Counted from the stretch's first letter, positions 1-11,965 are shown. The stretch: 64,000 bases of DNA from Lithospermum erythrorhizon (GCA_019722365.1 JADFUC010002291.1:1-64000), one strand, 5' to 3'. The notes: a model not told the origin generated them from the sequence alone. Made by a program: numbers and translations.

Positions 1-117
1 CTTTACTTATAGTTTTTTCACTTTCACGTAGCTTACATTGAAATGTAAAAGCCAAAAAAAAAAAAAAAAATAAAAAATTTCAGATGATCATGTATTTTGA
101 AACGGAGGAGTACTAAA
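1..117. repeat. Tail of a Stowaway-like MITE cut by the window edge
   Basis: The block ends in GAAACGGAGGAGTAC, the reverse complement of the CTCCTCCGTTTC-type terminal inverted repeat of plant Stowaway/mariner MITEs, followed by a TA-like target. The other end lies outside the window. An A-run occupies about 53-70. Non-coding. Confidence 0.5.
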
Positions 118-513
118 TTACTTTCATAAGACATATTATGAAAATGACACTAATAATACATTTTTTTTATAGATATCTAATCTAATCTCTAACATATATG
201 TAGTATAAAGCATGAATAAATTTTGTATTTCTTCCTTTCTTCCCCATTAATTCTAATATATTAATAAATTATATTTTTAATTAATAATTACCTACTATAA
301 AAAATACTATCATAATTAAATTCATCTATTCTATAACCATATGAATAAATTTTGTGTTTCAAATCATTTGTTCGAATCACCTTTCTCGCCACAACACTTA
401 AAGTCGATATATTCGCTCATACATATAAGAGTTTTATTACGTTCACCTTACACGTCTTTTTGGGAGGAGTTTGTCATAGTAAAATAAATTAAATTTTAAT
501 TCCTTATATTAAT
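118..513. other. AT-rich intergenic DNA, no gene seen
   Basis: Strongly AT-rich sequence with no open frame of substance and no recognisable RNA gene or terminal repeat. The last five bases, TTAAT, are the left target duplication of the adjoining solo LTR. Confidence 0.6.
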
Positions 514-1754
514 TGTAATAACCCGCTACGTTGAAAAAAAAAAAATTTAAAATTTAAAATTTTCGGTCGGCAAGGACTGCAACAAGATAAATAATTTCGA
601 TAATATTATTTTGTGATTATTTGATTTATTACATTTATAATTTAGTAAGTGAATAGCCGGGGATAATTCGAAAGGTTAGATCGTTAGTCGTGGCGATAAC
701 TCTGATCAAGGTGATTTCCTCGGGCACGAACTCCCGCGATTTTCTGCGACTCCTAAGAGTTAAGTTATCTTTCATCCTTATCAACACAAACACAAAAATA
801 TCTTCCTCTGATTCTATTTGGCCGAGATTTCTCTCTGCGGGGAGCAAACCCAAAAATTTTCTTCCATTTCTTCACTTTATCGCATTACAAAGTTCCTCGT
901 TGTTTCAGCATTCTAAACGCCTTTTCCCTACGCATTTCGAGGTAAGAAGATAGCGTTTTGCTGATTTTTTGAGGGTTGACTTTTGGTTGAATTTACATAA
1001 TTCAATTTATGATGGATCTTAGTTTGTTATGGGATGCTATGATGTATATAAGTGATGAATTCATGATTTGTAGGTTTGAGGATGTTACGGTCGAGTTGAC
1101 TTTTCTAGGTTTCGCTGATTTTTGGGGTGATATTTTATAAGACTTTAAATGTGTAGGGGAGTTTAATTGGGACCTTATTATAGTTGTTGTGATAAATTGG
1201 TGATATAAATCGACAAAGGGAAGTTAGTTGAAAAGTGTTAATTCCAAGTCAGTCAGAATCATATTTGGAGTATAGGTTGTTAATTGTGGACCTGGGCCGA
1301 TTAACTAGAATGACTTATGTTGATTTAATGATAAAGTAATAAGATGGAATTTTAGCGGGGGATCGATGGTTGTGTCCGGCGGGGATTATAATTGAAGTTT
1401 ACCATGTTAATCGCTTAGAAATCGTTCATTGGGGAAGTCGGTAATGTTTATTCTAGAACGTAATTCTGGTATTAGTTCCGAGCATACTTTCTCTGGTGTT
1501 GTTAGGCCTGACCACGGAAGGGCACTACGGATCGCTGCTTCTTCGTGAGGTTCAGATAGCTAGTAGAGGTGAGTACTATCTCACGGGCGTTACCTACGTA
1601 CTTACTTTAAATCATGTGAACATGTTATCGTGGTAATGATTATGTGAGAATGATGTATGTCATTGTTTCATGATTACGTGAGAATGATATACATTTAATT
1701 GTTGTATGATTATGCGATTCATTTGTGTGAGCTATGATATGATTATGTGATTAT

Positions 1755-1895
1755 ATTCTCGTGGCCAAGATTGCTCGAGGTGCATTAGCTCAACTCCCCC
1801 AACTTATTTGTATTCCCCGTGGCCTTGTCGGCACTTTTGTATTCTCGTGGCCTTGTCGGCACTTTCTATGTATTTTGTGGGCCTTGTCGGCGATT
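1755..1895 (+). repeat. Minisatellite inside solo LTR (GTGGCCTTGTCGGC units)
   Basis: Roughly three copies of a ~32-bp unit containing TTGTATTCTCGTGGCCTTG followed by TCGGCACTTT. A further diverged copy of the CCTTGTCGGC core recurs near 2770. It lies within the solo LTR. Confidence 0.7.
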
Positions 1896-2051
1896 GTGTT
1901 TGACTTACGACAGAGATGTTTTTTAGCTGTGCTTGGATATTGTTTCGGGGAGTGTAATTAGATGGTTACTGAGAGGTGATGGTTAGAGTTATGTACGACT
2001 TGAAGTGTTTCGAGTATTGTGGATACGACCCCAGAATTGGGAAGGTCATGG

Positions 2052-2243
2052 GTCGTATTTATACCGGTATAAGAGCCGTTGTTTATCATCTTATACTTCG
2101 GTATATAAGAGCATTGTTTATCATCTTTATACTTCGCTATAAGAGTTGTTTATTAGCTTTATACTCGGTATAAGAGCTTTGTTTATCGCCTTATACTGAT
2201 ATAAGCAGCTGTTGGTTAATGCCTTTATACTTCGGCATAAAGA
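2052..2243 (+). repeat. Minisatellite inside solo LTR (TTATACTTCGGTATAAGAG units)
   Basis: About five imperfect copies of a ~38-bp unit with core TTATACTTCGGTATAAGAG and GTTTATCATC spacer. Each unit is itself a small hairpin (TTATACT...GGTATAA), so the array could fold into several stem-loops in the LTR transcript. Confidence 0.7.
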
Positions 2244-3060
2244 GCCAGAGATTGACGGGTTGAGCTTATGCGTGCTCAAGGATTAGAACTGATGGTATCT
2301 AGTTGATGAGTAATTGATGACTAGAGTATAGCTTTGTTGGGTCTCTCGGACTGTAATTTCATGTGGTTCGTGTGATTTTATTCAAGGAGTTGTATTCATT
2401 ATTGAGACCCTATATTCTATGTTATGCCATGTGATGTATGAATTTTCTTTGAAAGTATAAATATGGTTCAAGTTAGGTAGTCCCGGTTATATATCTATAT
2501 ATATAATGCGTGTATTTGACTCTATGTTAATTACAGTCGTATGCATGGTTTAAGTTTCACCCCGTGTTAAGTTTCACTAAGCTTTCTCTGTGGGCTTCCC
2601 CTCATGGCATCATTTGTGCCAGGCTGACGGACGGCCATTGCCTGTGATACTGTTGGAGAGTTTGTTCCGTTATTAAAGCGAGCATCGCGGCAGTAGAGAT
2701 CTCAAAGTTCCATTTTTGTTGTGTTGTCAACCGCTTTTTATTGTTATACTTTTATTTTCAAACTTTAGCCTTGTCGGCAGCTTGTCATTTTGTATTCTCG
2801 AGTACAAGATTTCATTTTCTTTTGTAGCTCACGCAAGATTACTATTTATTTGGGATATGTTGTATATATACGGAGTCGTCGGGTTAGATATCACCACGGA
2901 TTGTAAATTTTTTTGAATTGTGATTATTTTGGACATATTATACGTAATCATATTTTGAAGGAAACCAGGTTTTAAACCCAGCTGCTCATCGGTTTTGGTG
3001 ATTCGGTGTTCGATTATAATGACTCTCACCTTGTATGTCGAATTCGGGGCGGTCGTTACA

Positions 3061-3888
3061 TTAATAATATTCTTTAGTCATTAAAATTAATGATAATATG
3101 TGGATATTTGTTGATGTCTTTGTTTTATAAATATCATGTAAAATAAAATTTTAATTATTTAATTCCAACCTTAATTTATTATGCTCATTTTACTTTTCGC
3201 TTTTTGAATTTTCTGACAACTTAAATTTAGAGAATTTGAAAATAGATATTATTAATCAATGTGAAAATATTATCGATCCATCATTTACTAAAACAAAATA
3301 TGTAATAATGAAAATATGTTAGAAAATTAAATTTAATATATTAATTATTTCTAATTTACACAACTATTTAACCGAGAATAATAGGTTATATGGATAAGAA
3401 TAAGTTAATTTATGAAATCTATTGAAAATTATGAGAGATAATTCGAAAAATTATTCTTCATAAAGAGATTTTTATTTATATATTTAAATTATGAATAATA
3501 ATGAAATAATCATAGGCTTCACCATATAGTGCATTAGAGATAAATACAATATAGCATTAGAGATAAATATAATATACAATAGTTATTATCTCTAACATAT
3601 TTATTGTTAAGAAAGAAAGTTTGTACATCTTTTAAGGTGGTAAAGCTTTAACATGCATTAGAGATAGTAAAGATTTAACATGCATTAGAAATAAATATAA
3701 TAAATAATTATTATTATCCTTCTAACAAATTTATTGGTAAGAAAATAAGTTCGTAGATTTTTTATAAGATGGTAATAATAAGAATGTAATTTCATCAAAT
3801 TTAAGGTGGAATCATCCACAATTGATAATTTTTCATATTTATTATCATTAATACATTATGCAAGCAACCAAGTTTAGGAGAATATATT
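3061..3888. other. AT-rich intergenic DNA with a local tandem duplication
   Basis: No gene seen. Around 3525-3790 a unit of about 120 bp is duplicated imperfectly: both halves carry CATTAGAGATAAATATAAT, then ATTTATTG(T/G)TAAGAAA and a TTTTA(T)AAG(G/A)TGGTAA stretch. Confidence 0.55.
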
Positions 3889-4138
3889 GTACTCCATCCG
3901 TCCCAATTTACTTCGATCACGTAGCTTGTAACGTTCCTCCCTTTTTACTCGACCACATAGAAATTCAATGCAACTTTATCTTGATCTTTCCACTTTTATC
4001 TTAATAAAGTACTTTATTTCATGATTAATTAGCATTTTTGATAAAGTACCTTTTTAGGATATATTATCAATATTAATCAAGCTCTTAATAAAGTATTTTT
4101 TTAATTAACGACAAGAAATCGCATTGCAGGGAGTATAA
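3889..4138. mobile_element. Stowaway-like MITE
   Basis: The left end reads TACTCCATCCGTCCCAATTT. The right end, reverse-complemented, reads TACTCCCTGCAATGCGATTT, giving imperfect terminal inverted repeats bounded by TA. Size about 250 bp, AT-rich and non-coding, as expected for non-autonomous Tc1/mariner derivatives. Confidence 0.55.
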
Positions 4139-4696
4139 TTTACTAGATTCATTATTGTCGTTTTTTCTATGTTTTCTTATGAAAGGTGTAGCAACTCTAT
4201 AAAATGTAGTTAAGAGTATAAAACACACTTATAAAAGGTACTATAAAAACAAAAAGATCAAATATATCACAAAAAATTATATAAATTAAAAGATTGTAAG
4301 GGACAAAGTAGCACTAATAAAATTAGTCATAGATTACTATATCGAGAAGTACTCAATCCAATTTTTCTACTTCTCATCCTAACATAATTTTTCTGTTCTT
4401 TTTTACTTGTCATTCTACATACATTTTCCAAACACATTTATATATTTTTTTTATTACATCCCTAGACGTTAAATGTCTATGAGCCATTTTTTCTACAATA
4501 CTTTGAATGTTAGAGTAAGACTAAGGAAAAGTAAAAGGACAAGCATGCATCTTAGTAACGCTTGAGAAAAAGTAAAAGCAAAAGGTTTTGCCGTTTTGCA
4601 ATTAGTAAAGGAATTTATCCTTTGAGATTAATGAAAAGTCGCTCTCAACAATCTGCACGTGTGTTCTACGACTCATCTCTAATATTCCATTAACTT
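4139..4696. other. AT-rich intergenic DNA, no gene seen
   Basis: No coding frame, RNA gene or paired terminal repeat could be supported. A TACTCAATCC-like stretch near 4349 may be a single degraded MITE end. Confidence 0.5.
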
Positions 4697-4946
4697 ACTC
4701 CTTCTCAATTTAATTCATCATAAAGTTTCAGTTAATTTATTAAAATAATAATTTATTTTACTATTTTCAATAAGAGCAGAAAGAAAGAGAGAAATATTAA
4801 TCAACGAAAATGCTAATATTACGAGATAAAAAATAATTTTTTTAATTTCACGCAAAAGTTACACGATAAAGAAATGATTTATTAGTATAATGAAACAATA
4901 AATTTTTACTAAATGATTAATTAAATTAATATGAGAAGTAATAAAT
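4697..4946. mobile_element. Possible MITE with degraded inverted ends
   Basis: The left end TTACTCCTTCTCAATTTAAT pairs loosely with the reverse complement of the right end, TTACTTCTCATATTAATTT. The length (~250 bp) and AT content match other MITEs here, but the ends are weak. Confidence 0.35.
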
Positions 4947-5571
4947 ACACCATCCCATTGACAGAGTATATAGTTTTATTGATATGGAGTTAATTCATGT
5001 TATGAAATTAGTTTAATAAAGATTCTTGACTACCGAAATAAAAACAAAGTTTTACCCAAGTCAGAAATGTTGTGGACAATAGGAAAAGGTATATGTGGGC
5101 ATCAAAGAATGCAAAACCAATAAATTAGATCGAAATTAAATGTAACTCCAATGCTCCGTAATAAAGAATGTGTTTAAAATGAGTTGAATGTGCTTAATAA
5201 TATTTGGAAAATCAATGAAAGGCAGCCGAGCAAGTCAAGAGCAACAATATCTTAAACAATTTAAATTGATGACTAAAGAGCCAAGTTTAATATTCTTTAG
5301 TTTCAAGCTTCAACAACCGAAGGCCAATAGATAGAATCAGTATTTATCATTTTTATAATTTAATAAAACAGCATAGCTAGTATGCTAGCAGTATGACATC
5401 CAGATCAAAGATGCCACATTCACACATAAAATAAAGAAATGTTATAGAGCCCAGAGCATAGCTCAACCAAGAAAACTAAATGGTATTAAAACGCCGCATC
5501 AGAGCCTTTTCACGCCAAGCATTCGAAAGTCAAAGTGTTTCTGCATCTCTTATTGAAATGGTTTAAAGGAA
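4947..5571. other. Intergenic DNA, no gene seen
   Basis: AT-rich with no open frame of note. If the fragment at 5572-5676 is a last exon read on the minus strand, this stretch would be its downstream or 3' UTR sequence. Confidence 0.4.
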
Positions 5572-5676
5572 GCTGTCAGTCTCCCCCGACGGCTTGAGGC
5601 ACATTCCGCGATTTACCCTCCCTCCGTAATCTCGTGACAGAATCTTTGGCGCCGCAGCGATGCATTTCAAACTTTT
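5572..5676 (-). pseudogene. Unidentified coding-like fragment (possible last exon)
   Basis: On the minus strand one frame stays open for about 34 codons and ends in a stop. It reads KCIAAAPKILSRDYGG followed by RVNRGMCLKPSGETDSFL and the stop. Composition is balanced, the local GC is far above the flanks, and the text looks like a true protein C-terminus rather than random AT-rich translation. I do not recognise the family. Upstream on the same strand the frame closes at once, so it is either a last exon whose partner exons are lost or distant, or a captured gene fragment. No transposon homology is evident around it. The call rests only on codon-level plausibility and base composition. Confidence 0.35.
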
Positions 5677-7754
5677 AAAATATTATAGACATCCGGAGGC
5701 CAGGAGTATTAACTATGCTAGAATTTACGTTCACATTTTTATTTCGTGGATGAACTTTTGTGATGAACAAATTTTGTATCCTTACTTTAAGACCAAGCGT
5801 AGTAAAAGTGCGTGATTTAATTACGTTTATTGGGATGCAATCAGAAGCCATCTCCATGCAAGCAACTTACTTTTATATTTTTTTCCTAGTTATTAAATGT
5901 TTTAAGTCATCTCATGCTAACCGAATCTTCGTTGTCAAAAAGCTTATCCCTCCAATTTTTTAAACATTGCTTTTTACCAAACAATTATTCAAAAATTGCC
6001 ACCATTTTTTATTTTTAAGATTTATAACAGACTATAATTTTTGTATTTTTTGTATACAAAAAAAATTAAAATTGAGTGATGTTGATGAAAGAGTAATGCA
6101 GATATTTAATGCTCAAATTTGGCATGCACAATAAGAAAGATCATGCTACATTTGACGAAAAGAGGAAGTTATAAATAAAAAAATCTAACGTATTTATACT
6201 ATGTTAAACTTCGGTATTAATTAATAAAATATAAATTTGATATTTTTAGATTTGTTTTGAAAGTATATTACAATATTTTTAGATTTGTTTTTAAAACGTT
6301 GTTCATCCAATATTTTTTACTAAAAATACCAATTAATTTAAATTTGAAAAGGTGAACTACTCCTATAGCGATCAAGAGCGACTCCAAATAGCTAGGGAAA
6401 TTTGCAACGACAACACACAAAAATAATACAAGACAAGAAAGTAAATGACACACACATGTTAATCCAATTCAAGTACAATATAGCACTAACTCGTGTGGCG
6501 CTTTGCCCAATGAAAGATCTCAATATATTCACAAATTGCAAGCCGGGACTTTATAATAAATACACCATATTCTTTCTTCAAAATTTACTTCTATTCCAAA
6601 TAAAACCTGCGCCTCCCCCTAACTTTTATCCTTCAAGTCAACACTTTCCCAGTGTTCGACTTACAATGACTTCTCTAAATAAATCTCTCCAGGATTGTTA
6701 TAATAAAGTGTCATAATCATCGTACATTAGTTAGAAGTTTAAAGAATTCTTCTAACAAAACAACCTATACTAAACTCTCAATAATAGCTCATAAAATACA
6801 AAAACATTCTCTATGAATAATAAAAACATGATTTACTACCTTCATAGCTTGTGTTTTGTGCTCCTTATTAGCGCAGACATAATATTGTTGTATTCAATAA
6901 GTAAAGTATTTGATTTGGACTCAAAAATCTTTCCTTAATAAAATGAGTCCCAATCGATCTATCTCTCGCCATACAACAACTCGATTCAAGAACCTTGGCC
7001 TCAAACAAGACCACCTAATCGTCAAAGTTTTTATTTCACAAATCCCTCTCAAATCGAATCTTAACAAATTCGAAGCACAATCAATTCCTGATCATGATCA
7101 ATCTCTATGAAATAATATCTCTTCAGGCAAGTGAAACAACACGTAGCCTTACAATTTTAACACTTGGGCGAATGCATGACATCGAGTCGAGTACCCTTCC
7201 ATTTGTTATAGACCAACTATTATAATAAATAAGATTCATTTTAAAAATCAACTAAATATCTCATTCTAATAAAATTAAATAAACATCCTTCAAATTTGTT
7301 GTGCATATTTCCGTAAAAATTCTAAGATAAAGGACCTCGGCGTCAAGCATGATTGCTTATTTCACACTTTTTACTAATAGCTAGAGACAATAAATAAACT
7401 CCATAAGAATAGGAGATAACTATAGAAAATACACCGAACAGCCTGACTTGATAGCTACGGCTGACCAACGAGTCCTCCTTAACAAAATTATGGTAATCTG
7501 ATGTTACCAACAAAATTCCTTTTGCAATATTATAAACACACTGTAAGTCTATTTATTAGATTATTTGGTACGATATAGCTAAAACAATAAATTGGTTTGC
7601 CTGAAGCTGAACACCAAATAGTCTCTTTCCATTATTTGGAAATTTATCCATTCTTACTTCTTTTTTTTTTCATTTATACACATATCTCATTTCCTTTACT
7701 CACTCTTTTACCTATCTTTTAGAAATAAGTTAATCTTAACTAATACGGAGTATC
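5677..7754. other. AT-rich intergenic DNA, no gene supported
   Basis: Several short frames exist (5760-5963, 6402-6716, 6910-7110) but none resembles a known protein or has supporting signals. The stretch 6400-7130 is less AT-rich and looks like a decayed repeat of unknown class. A single MITE-like end, AATACGGAGTAT, lies near 7742. Confidence 0.45.
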
Positions 7755-7990
7755 AAAATATGGCTCGAAAGGAAACGGGTCGCAATATGGTCCCGTGTCG
7801 AAAGGGCCGAACTATGGTCCCCGGCCTAACCAGCCTAAAATATGCGGTCTCTGGCCTAAACGGCTTTAAATATGGTCCGGAGGACGAACGTCAAAATATG
7901 GTTCCTGACGAACTGTGTTTAAAATGTCATCCCTGATCAAACCTGCCGAAAATACGGTTCGAGGCCTGAAACGGGCCGAAAGTACTAATG
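7755..7990 (+). repeat. Degenerate minisatellite, AATATGGTCC/GGCCTAAACGGCC units
   Basis: Seven or so imperfect copies of a ~33-bp unit with alternating cores (A)ATATGGTCCC and GGCCTAAACGGCC. The GC-rich array stands out sharply from the AT-rich flanks and has no open frame. It could be a decayed minisatellite or the internal repeat of an unrecognised transposon. Confidence 0.65.
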
Positions 7991-8293
7991 GGATGAAAAT
8001 ACCGCACGCGGGTTAGGTGGGTTAAGCGGGTTTCACAAAGATGCCATATTTTACGCAGATGTTTTTAGATTTTTTTCAGAGATATTTTTGATATTTTAAA
8101 TAAAATTAGTGAAATCTCCATGTTAATTTGAAATTTTTTAAAACTTAAAAGTTTCAAATTAATTTAAAATAGAAGAAATATCAAATTAATCTGTAAGTTC
8201 TAATACATGGCAGAAGTATATGAAATTTATGTGTCGTCCTTGAATCTTGATATTCAGTCGTGTCATTAATAGAGCTGTTTCTGTTTTAGAATA
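7991..8293. other. Intergenic DNA, no gene seen
   Basis: AT-rich sequence between the minisatellite and a MITE cluster. It contains a small palindrome near 8120-8165 (GAAATTT...AAATTAA type) but no other feature. Confidence 0.45.
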
Positions 8294-8530
8294 ATGTACT
8301 TCTTCCGTTTCCTAAAGATGGCCTATTTTTGATTTTTTAATTTTTTAATAAATAAGCTGATCATAATTATTTTTATTTTTTGTTTTATAATATTTGATAA
8401 AAAATATATCATTTAAAGAATTAAATGTATTTTTATTCATATATTTTTTAATAAAATATTATAAACATAAATAAAAATATTTACGATTAAAATTCAACTA
8501 TTAAAATTAAAAAGCTAAAATTCCGATAAT
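8294..8530. mobile_element. MITE with CTTCCGTTTC end and long AT palindrome
   Basis: The left end TACTTCTTCCGTTTCCTAAA is a Stowaway-type terminus. Inside, TTTTATAATATTTGATAAAAAATATATC faces its inverted counterpart around 8440-8480, making a hairpin. A sister copy of the same internal motif lies at 20886-21035. The right border is not sharp. Confidence 0.45.
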
Positions 8531-8872
8531 CTTTTAATTTATGTAGCCTAAAATATCCGAAAATATCGCACAATTCTTAATTTGGAAGATCAAATATTCC
8601 AAAAAATACCCAGGATAATTGATGCAGTAAACCCAGAGATAGAATTTTTTTTAAGGTCTGGGTCCACCTCACCTATCTGAGTTTGAGGTGTGAACTCAAT
8701 GCAGCCATGAATTTTAATCAGTTTCACCTAGATGATCCATATTGTGATGTATATCTTGTTGACTAATGTCTGGAGAGTATGAATTATCTTTCTTTATTCA
8801 TCCTTATCTTCTTTGTTCATAAAGAAATAAATTGCATGCAAATTCAAATCACTGGTAGTTTAATTTAGATAA

Positions 8873-9118
8873 TAGTCTTTCATTCCTAAATTATATTTAT
8901 TTTTGATTTTTATGATCCCAAAACACGACCTAAAATATAAATAGTCTCTAATTTTACACTTTAAAATTTTAAAACTATTATTTTAAAATATATATCAAAC
9001 TAATCTAACAAGATCTCACGACCATATTATTTATTATCGAAGCACAAGAATCTACACAAAGTTTTCAAAGTTTAACTCGAAATTAAAATGTGATTATAAC
9101 TTAAGGATGGAGGAAATA
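8873..9118. mobile_element. MITE with CATTCCTAAATTATA inverted ends
   Basis: The left end TCTTTCATTCCTAAATTATA matches the reverse complement of the right end, TCCTCCATCCTTAAGTTATA. About 246 bp, AT-rich, non-coding; fits a Stowaway-like family. Confidence 0.5.
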
Positions 9119-9702
9119 TATTGCATATTAATTCCCCGACTTGCATTTGTTGCTGATAATGTCTACATTGATTAAAATTTATATTTTAATTAGGGATTAT
9201 ATTTTAATTAGGGATACTATAGTCTAATTAAATCCGGGGAATTGAGAAAAATGGTTACAATCAGGTGAAAATTACATATTTTGACAAATATTATCTCGTT
9301 CCTAAAAGATTGTTCACTTTTGACTTTTTGATAGTTGTACATTTTCAAATTTTGTCTAATATATTTGCTTAAGGTTGTGAGTAATATTTCCGATAAAAGT
9401 ATATCAATGGGAAAGAATTTGAAATTTATTTTTCTATTTATAAGGGCTTATCAAGTATATAATTACAAAACAAAAAATATCTACTGGCCAAATTTAAAAA
9501 GTACAACTACAAAAAAAATTAAATGACAATATTTTTGTAAACTAATGAAAGATTATTTTATCCTCTTCCATCCTCTTAATCTTATTTAGTGAGTCAATAC
9601 TCTTAATTTTATTAACAAACAATCTTAAAAATGGGCGTGAAGAACTAAAGATCGTATCTATGTGTTATATCTACAGACAATTTAAAATAACTCATTATTA
9701 CT
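9119..9702. other. AT-rich intergenic DNA
   Basis: No gene. A further degraded MITE-like start (TTCCTAAAAGATTGTTCACTT) lies near 9298. The final five bases, TTACT (9698-9702), are the left target duplication of the Tat element. Confidence 0.5.
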
Positions 9703-10227
9703 TGATATATATATCATTTTTAGTCCAATATCTTTGACATTTACCATACTTCTAGCAGCGCCTCAAGGTACTAGCAGAAGATACAAAGATGCCGATAATG
9801 CCAAGATGATCATACGTAAGAAAGAGCAGATTTACATGCATAACTCATTGCAGACGGCTTCATAAATACCCCATCACAAGACACCTCTCCTTTAATTCCA
9901 AATTTATTCTCAAAGACATTTTGCTATTCTCGTATTCTCTCACATACCTCCAAAATAATCTATCATCGTTTGTTGCTGATCACCCGCGATCACACTTTCA
10001 GCTGTCCGACGGCACAGTATTCCAAACCCGCTAGACGATAACATAGCGTATCTCCCAACCCGCCTTCGTAGTTGTGCTAAGCGACGCGCCTCGTAGATCC
10101 GTGCCTGGGGAGACCAATTTCAACCCAAGTAATCAAAAGCCACAAAGTTCTACCTCATCTCTAAGTCCAAGTTGGGGAAACCCCACCAAAACTTGTAATA
10201 TATTCACACAAATAATAGTACAAATCA
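9703..10227 (+). repeat. 5' LTR of Tat element
   Basis: 525 bp, aligns along its length with 19183-19698. Shared landmarks are CTCTCCTTTAATTCCAAATTT near 9890/19359, TAGACGATAACATA near 10031/19505, TCGTAGATCCGTG near 10092/19552 and CAAAACTTGTAAT near the end. The two copies differ by many substitutions and indels, implying an old insertion or poor consensus quality. Confidence 0.85.
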
Positions 10228-10245
10228 AGTGGCGCGTTTCATGAA
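10228..10245 (+). other. Primer-binding site of Tat element
   Basis: TGGCGC at 10230-10235, two bases after the LTR end, matches the start of the TGGCG(C/A)-type sites used by plant Gypsy elements. The rest of the tRNA match is degraded. Confidence 0.6.
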
Positions 10246-10651
10246 AGATCGACATAAGAAGTCAGGAAAAACACAAACACGTTCGTTTCAATGCAGTTGA
10301 GTCACCACTTAACAAAAACGCTCTTGTTCAACCAAAGAATCAAGGAATCAATATCCCAAGATATCAAGCGAAATAAAAGACGTAAATGAACAACTTAATA
10401 AAAGAAATGAAAGGACGATGCGCCGCCCCGCCGCATGCACTATCAGTGGGACAAAGTATACCAAAGTAGTAGGCTATAAGTGAGAACTCATGATATACGT
10501 AGAGGCGCCGAACGCTACCGTAATCCTCAGGGGTGCTCAGCCTTATAAGTGGATCCGGCCACGGCCAGTTAAGCAAAGCAAGAGCCGGCCGACACAAGAG
10601 ATGATGTAAGGCATCTATGCCTGCTACTCAAAAAGAGAATGTAAAACCAAA

Positions 10652-11480
10652 ATGCCGTTTACAGATCGGTTAGACGGGATTCCATTACCGCAAGGGTTCA
10701 TCCTCCCGCAATTTACCCAGTTTAATGGTAGTGGGGACCCAGTCAAACATTTGCAGGGATTTTTGGCCAAGATGACCATAACCTCCAACAATCTCGAGAC
10801 ACAGCCAAGCGCTTCTCCAATAGCCTGTCCGATCGAGCCTTGGACTGGTACATGGCTTTGCCTCTCAATTCTATGTATGCATACTAAAGAATCGCGGATA
10901 AGCTTTTATAGCTAAATTTGGGTTCCGCTTATACGTATAACTGTGGATGAAAGAGCACCGATGGATTTCAAAGAAGACCTAACGAAACCTTCGGCTATCA
11001 TAAGCTTGGCAATCTTATATCCCCGCTCACACCCGAAGTCAACAACAAGGTAGCTTATATGACATTTTACCGCCGTTTGTCATAAAGGAAACTCAAGAAG
11101 GCCTGTTCGAAACTCATATCAAAGCGACGAACCAATGCCCGAAAGCCCGCCAGTATATTGAGTTGAGGAGCCGAAAACAAGGAATCTAGGTCAAGGTTCC
11201 TGGACGACTAAGGAAAAGAGGGCGTTCTAAGTCACCAAGAAAATATCAAGTCCGAGACAGGGGCAAGATCAAAAAAGAAGAAATTTTGAACCAATGCCTC
11301 AAAAAGGCTTAAATAACGACGGTAAGTGGGCGCCCAACGCCGGCTTCACCCCTCGCTAAGAAGCCTACAGCTGAGACGCCAAATTGAAGATAAAAAACTA
11401 CTCCCTGCCAGCCAAGGGATGCAGAAGTGCACCGCGTATGGGACAAAACACTATACGTAATATCACGAGAACATGGCCAC
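10652..11480 (+). pseudogene. gag: gag of Tat element (frameshifted)
   Basis: Encodes the capsid/nucleocapsid polyprotein that packages the element RNA in cytoplasmic particles. The first open stretch starts at the ATG at 10652 and reads MPFTDRLDGIPLPQGFILPQ, then FNGSGDPVKHLQGFLAKM, the Tat-clade gag N-terminus. After a frameshift near 10800 the text continues as SNSLSDRALDWYMALPLNS and, later, SAYTYNC, as expected for the retrotransposon gag domain. A decayed zinc-knuckle-like stretch follows near 11415-11480. Several frameshifts and in-frame stops mean no functional product. It lies about 420 bp downstream of the primer-binding site, the normal position. Confidence 0.85.
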
Positions 11481-11782
11481 GATAATTAATGAAAAGGTGG
11501 TTTTGGACTCTGAATAGAGAAATTGATAAAAGAGGATACCTCGGCGAGAGCACGGCACACGGGGCTGGCCGAGATGGCCAACGTCAAAACTGCAAGAGCC
11601 CGCCGCCGCCACACATCAAGGCCAACCCCACAACTCCCAAGACTCCAAGGCGATTGATACTCATTTCGAGGAGGCGCTGGAGGAGGCGACTCACAACTCT
11701 AGAAAGGATTACGCAAGAAGATCGATATATTCAATCAACCAAGCACCGGCATTAAGAAGCTAATTCTATTAGTTTCACTTCG

Positions 11783-11965
11783 ATGACGAAGTTAATCGGA
11801 ATTTACCCTACACATTTACCCCATGTCATAGCCCCAATTATTGCGAATTTCACGGTTGAACGGATGCTGGTAGACACAGGGAGCTTAGTCGATATTTTAT
11901 ATATCAGACCTTTGACAAGTTACAACTCCCAAGAGGCATTATCCAACCCCTATCCACACCACTGA
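11783..11965 (+). pseudogene. pro: Aspartic protease of Tat element
   Basis: The open stretch contains RMLVDTGSLVDILYI. D-T-G-S is the active-site loop of retroviral-type aspartic proteases, and the hydrophobic text around it (HVIAPIIANFTVERMLVDTG) fits Gypsy protease. The enzyme would cut the Gag-Pol polyprotein. The frame closes soon after, and the product is not fused to the flanking gag or RT frames as it would be in a live element. Confidence 0.8.

Larger units (their letters stand above)
514..3060 (+). mobile_element. Solo LTR, long chromovirus-like Ty3/Gypsy type
   Basis: The block starts TGTAATAACCCGC and ends GGGGCGGTCGTTACA, giving TG...CA ends inside a TGTAA/TTACA inverted repeat. 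It is flanked by a 5-bp direct repeat TTAAT at 509-513 and 3061-3065, the hallmark of LTR-retrotransposon integration. No gag-pol coding, primer-binding site or polypurine tract lies between the ends, so this is a solo LTR left by LTR-LTR recombination. The 2547-bp length, the ACCCG start and the GGGGCGGTCGTTACA end fit Tekay/Del-like chromovirus LTRs; that lineage call is inference. Short internal tandem repeats are listed separately. Short frames inside it (for example 690-953) are not genes. Confidence 0.8.

Noticed and set aside
6402..6716. 104-codon plus-strand frame
   Set aside because: No family resemblance, no promoter or splice context, surrounded by repeat-like DNA.
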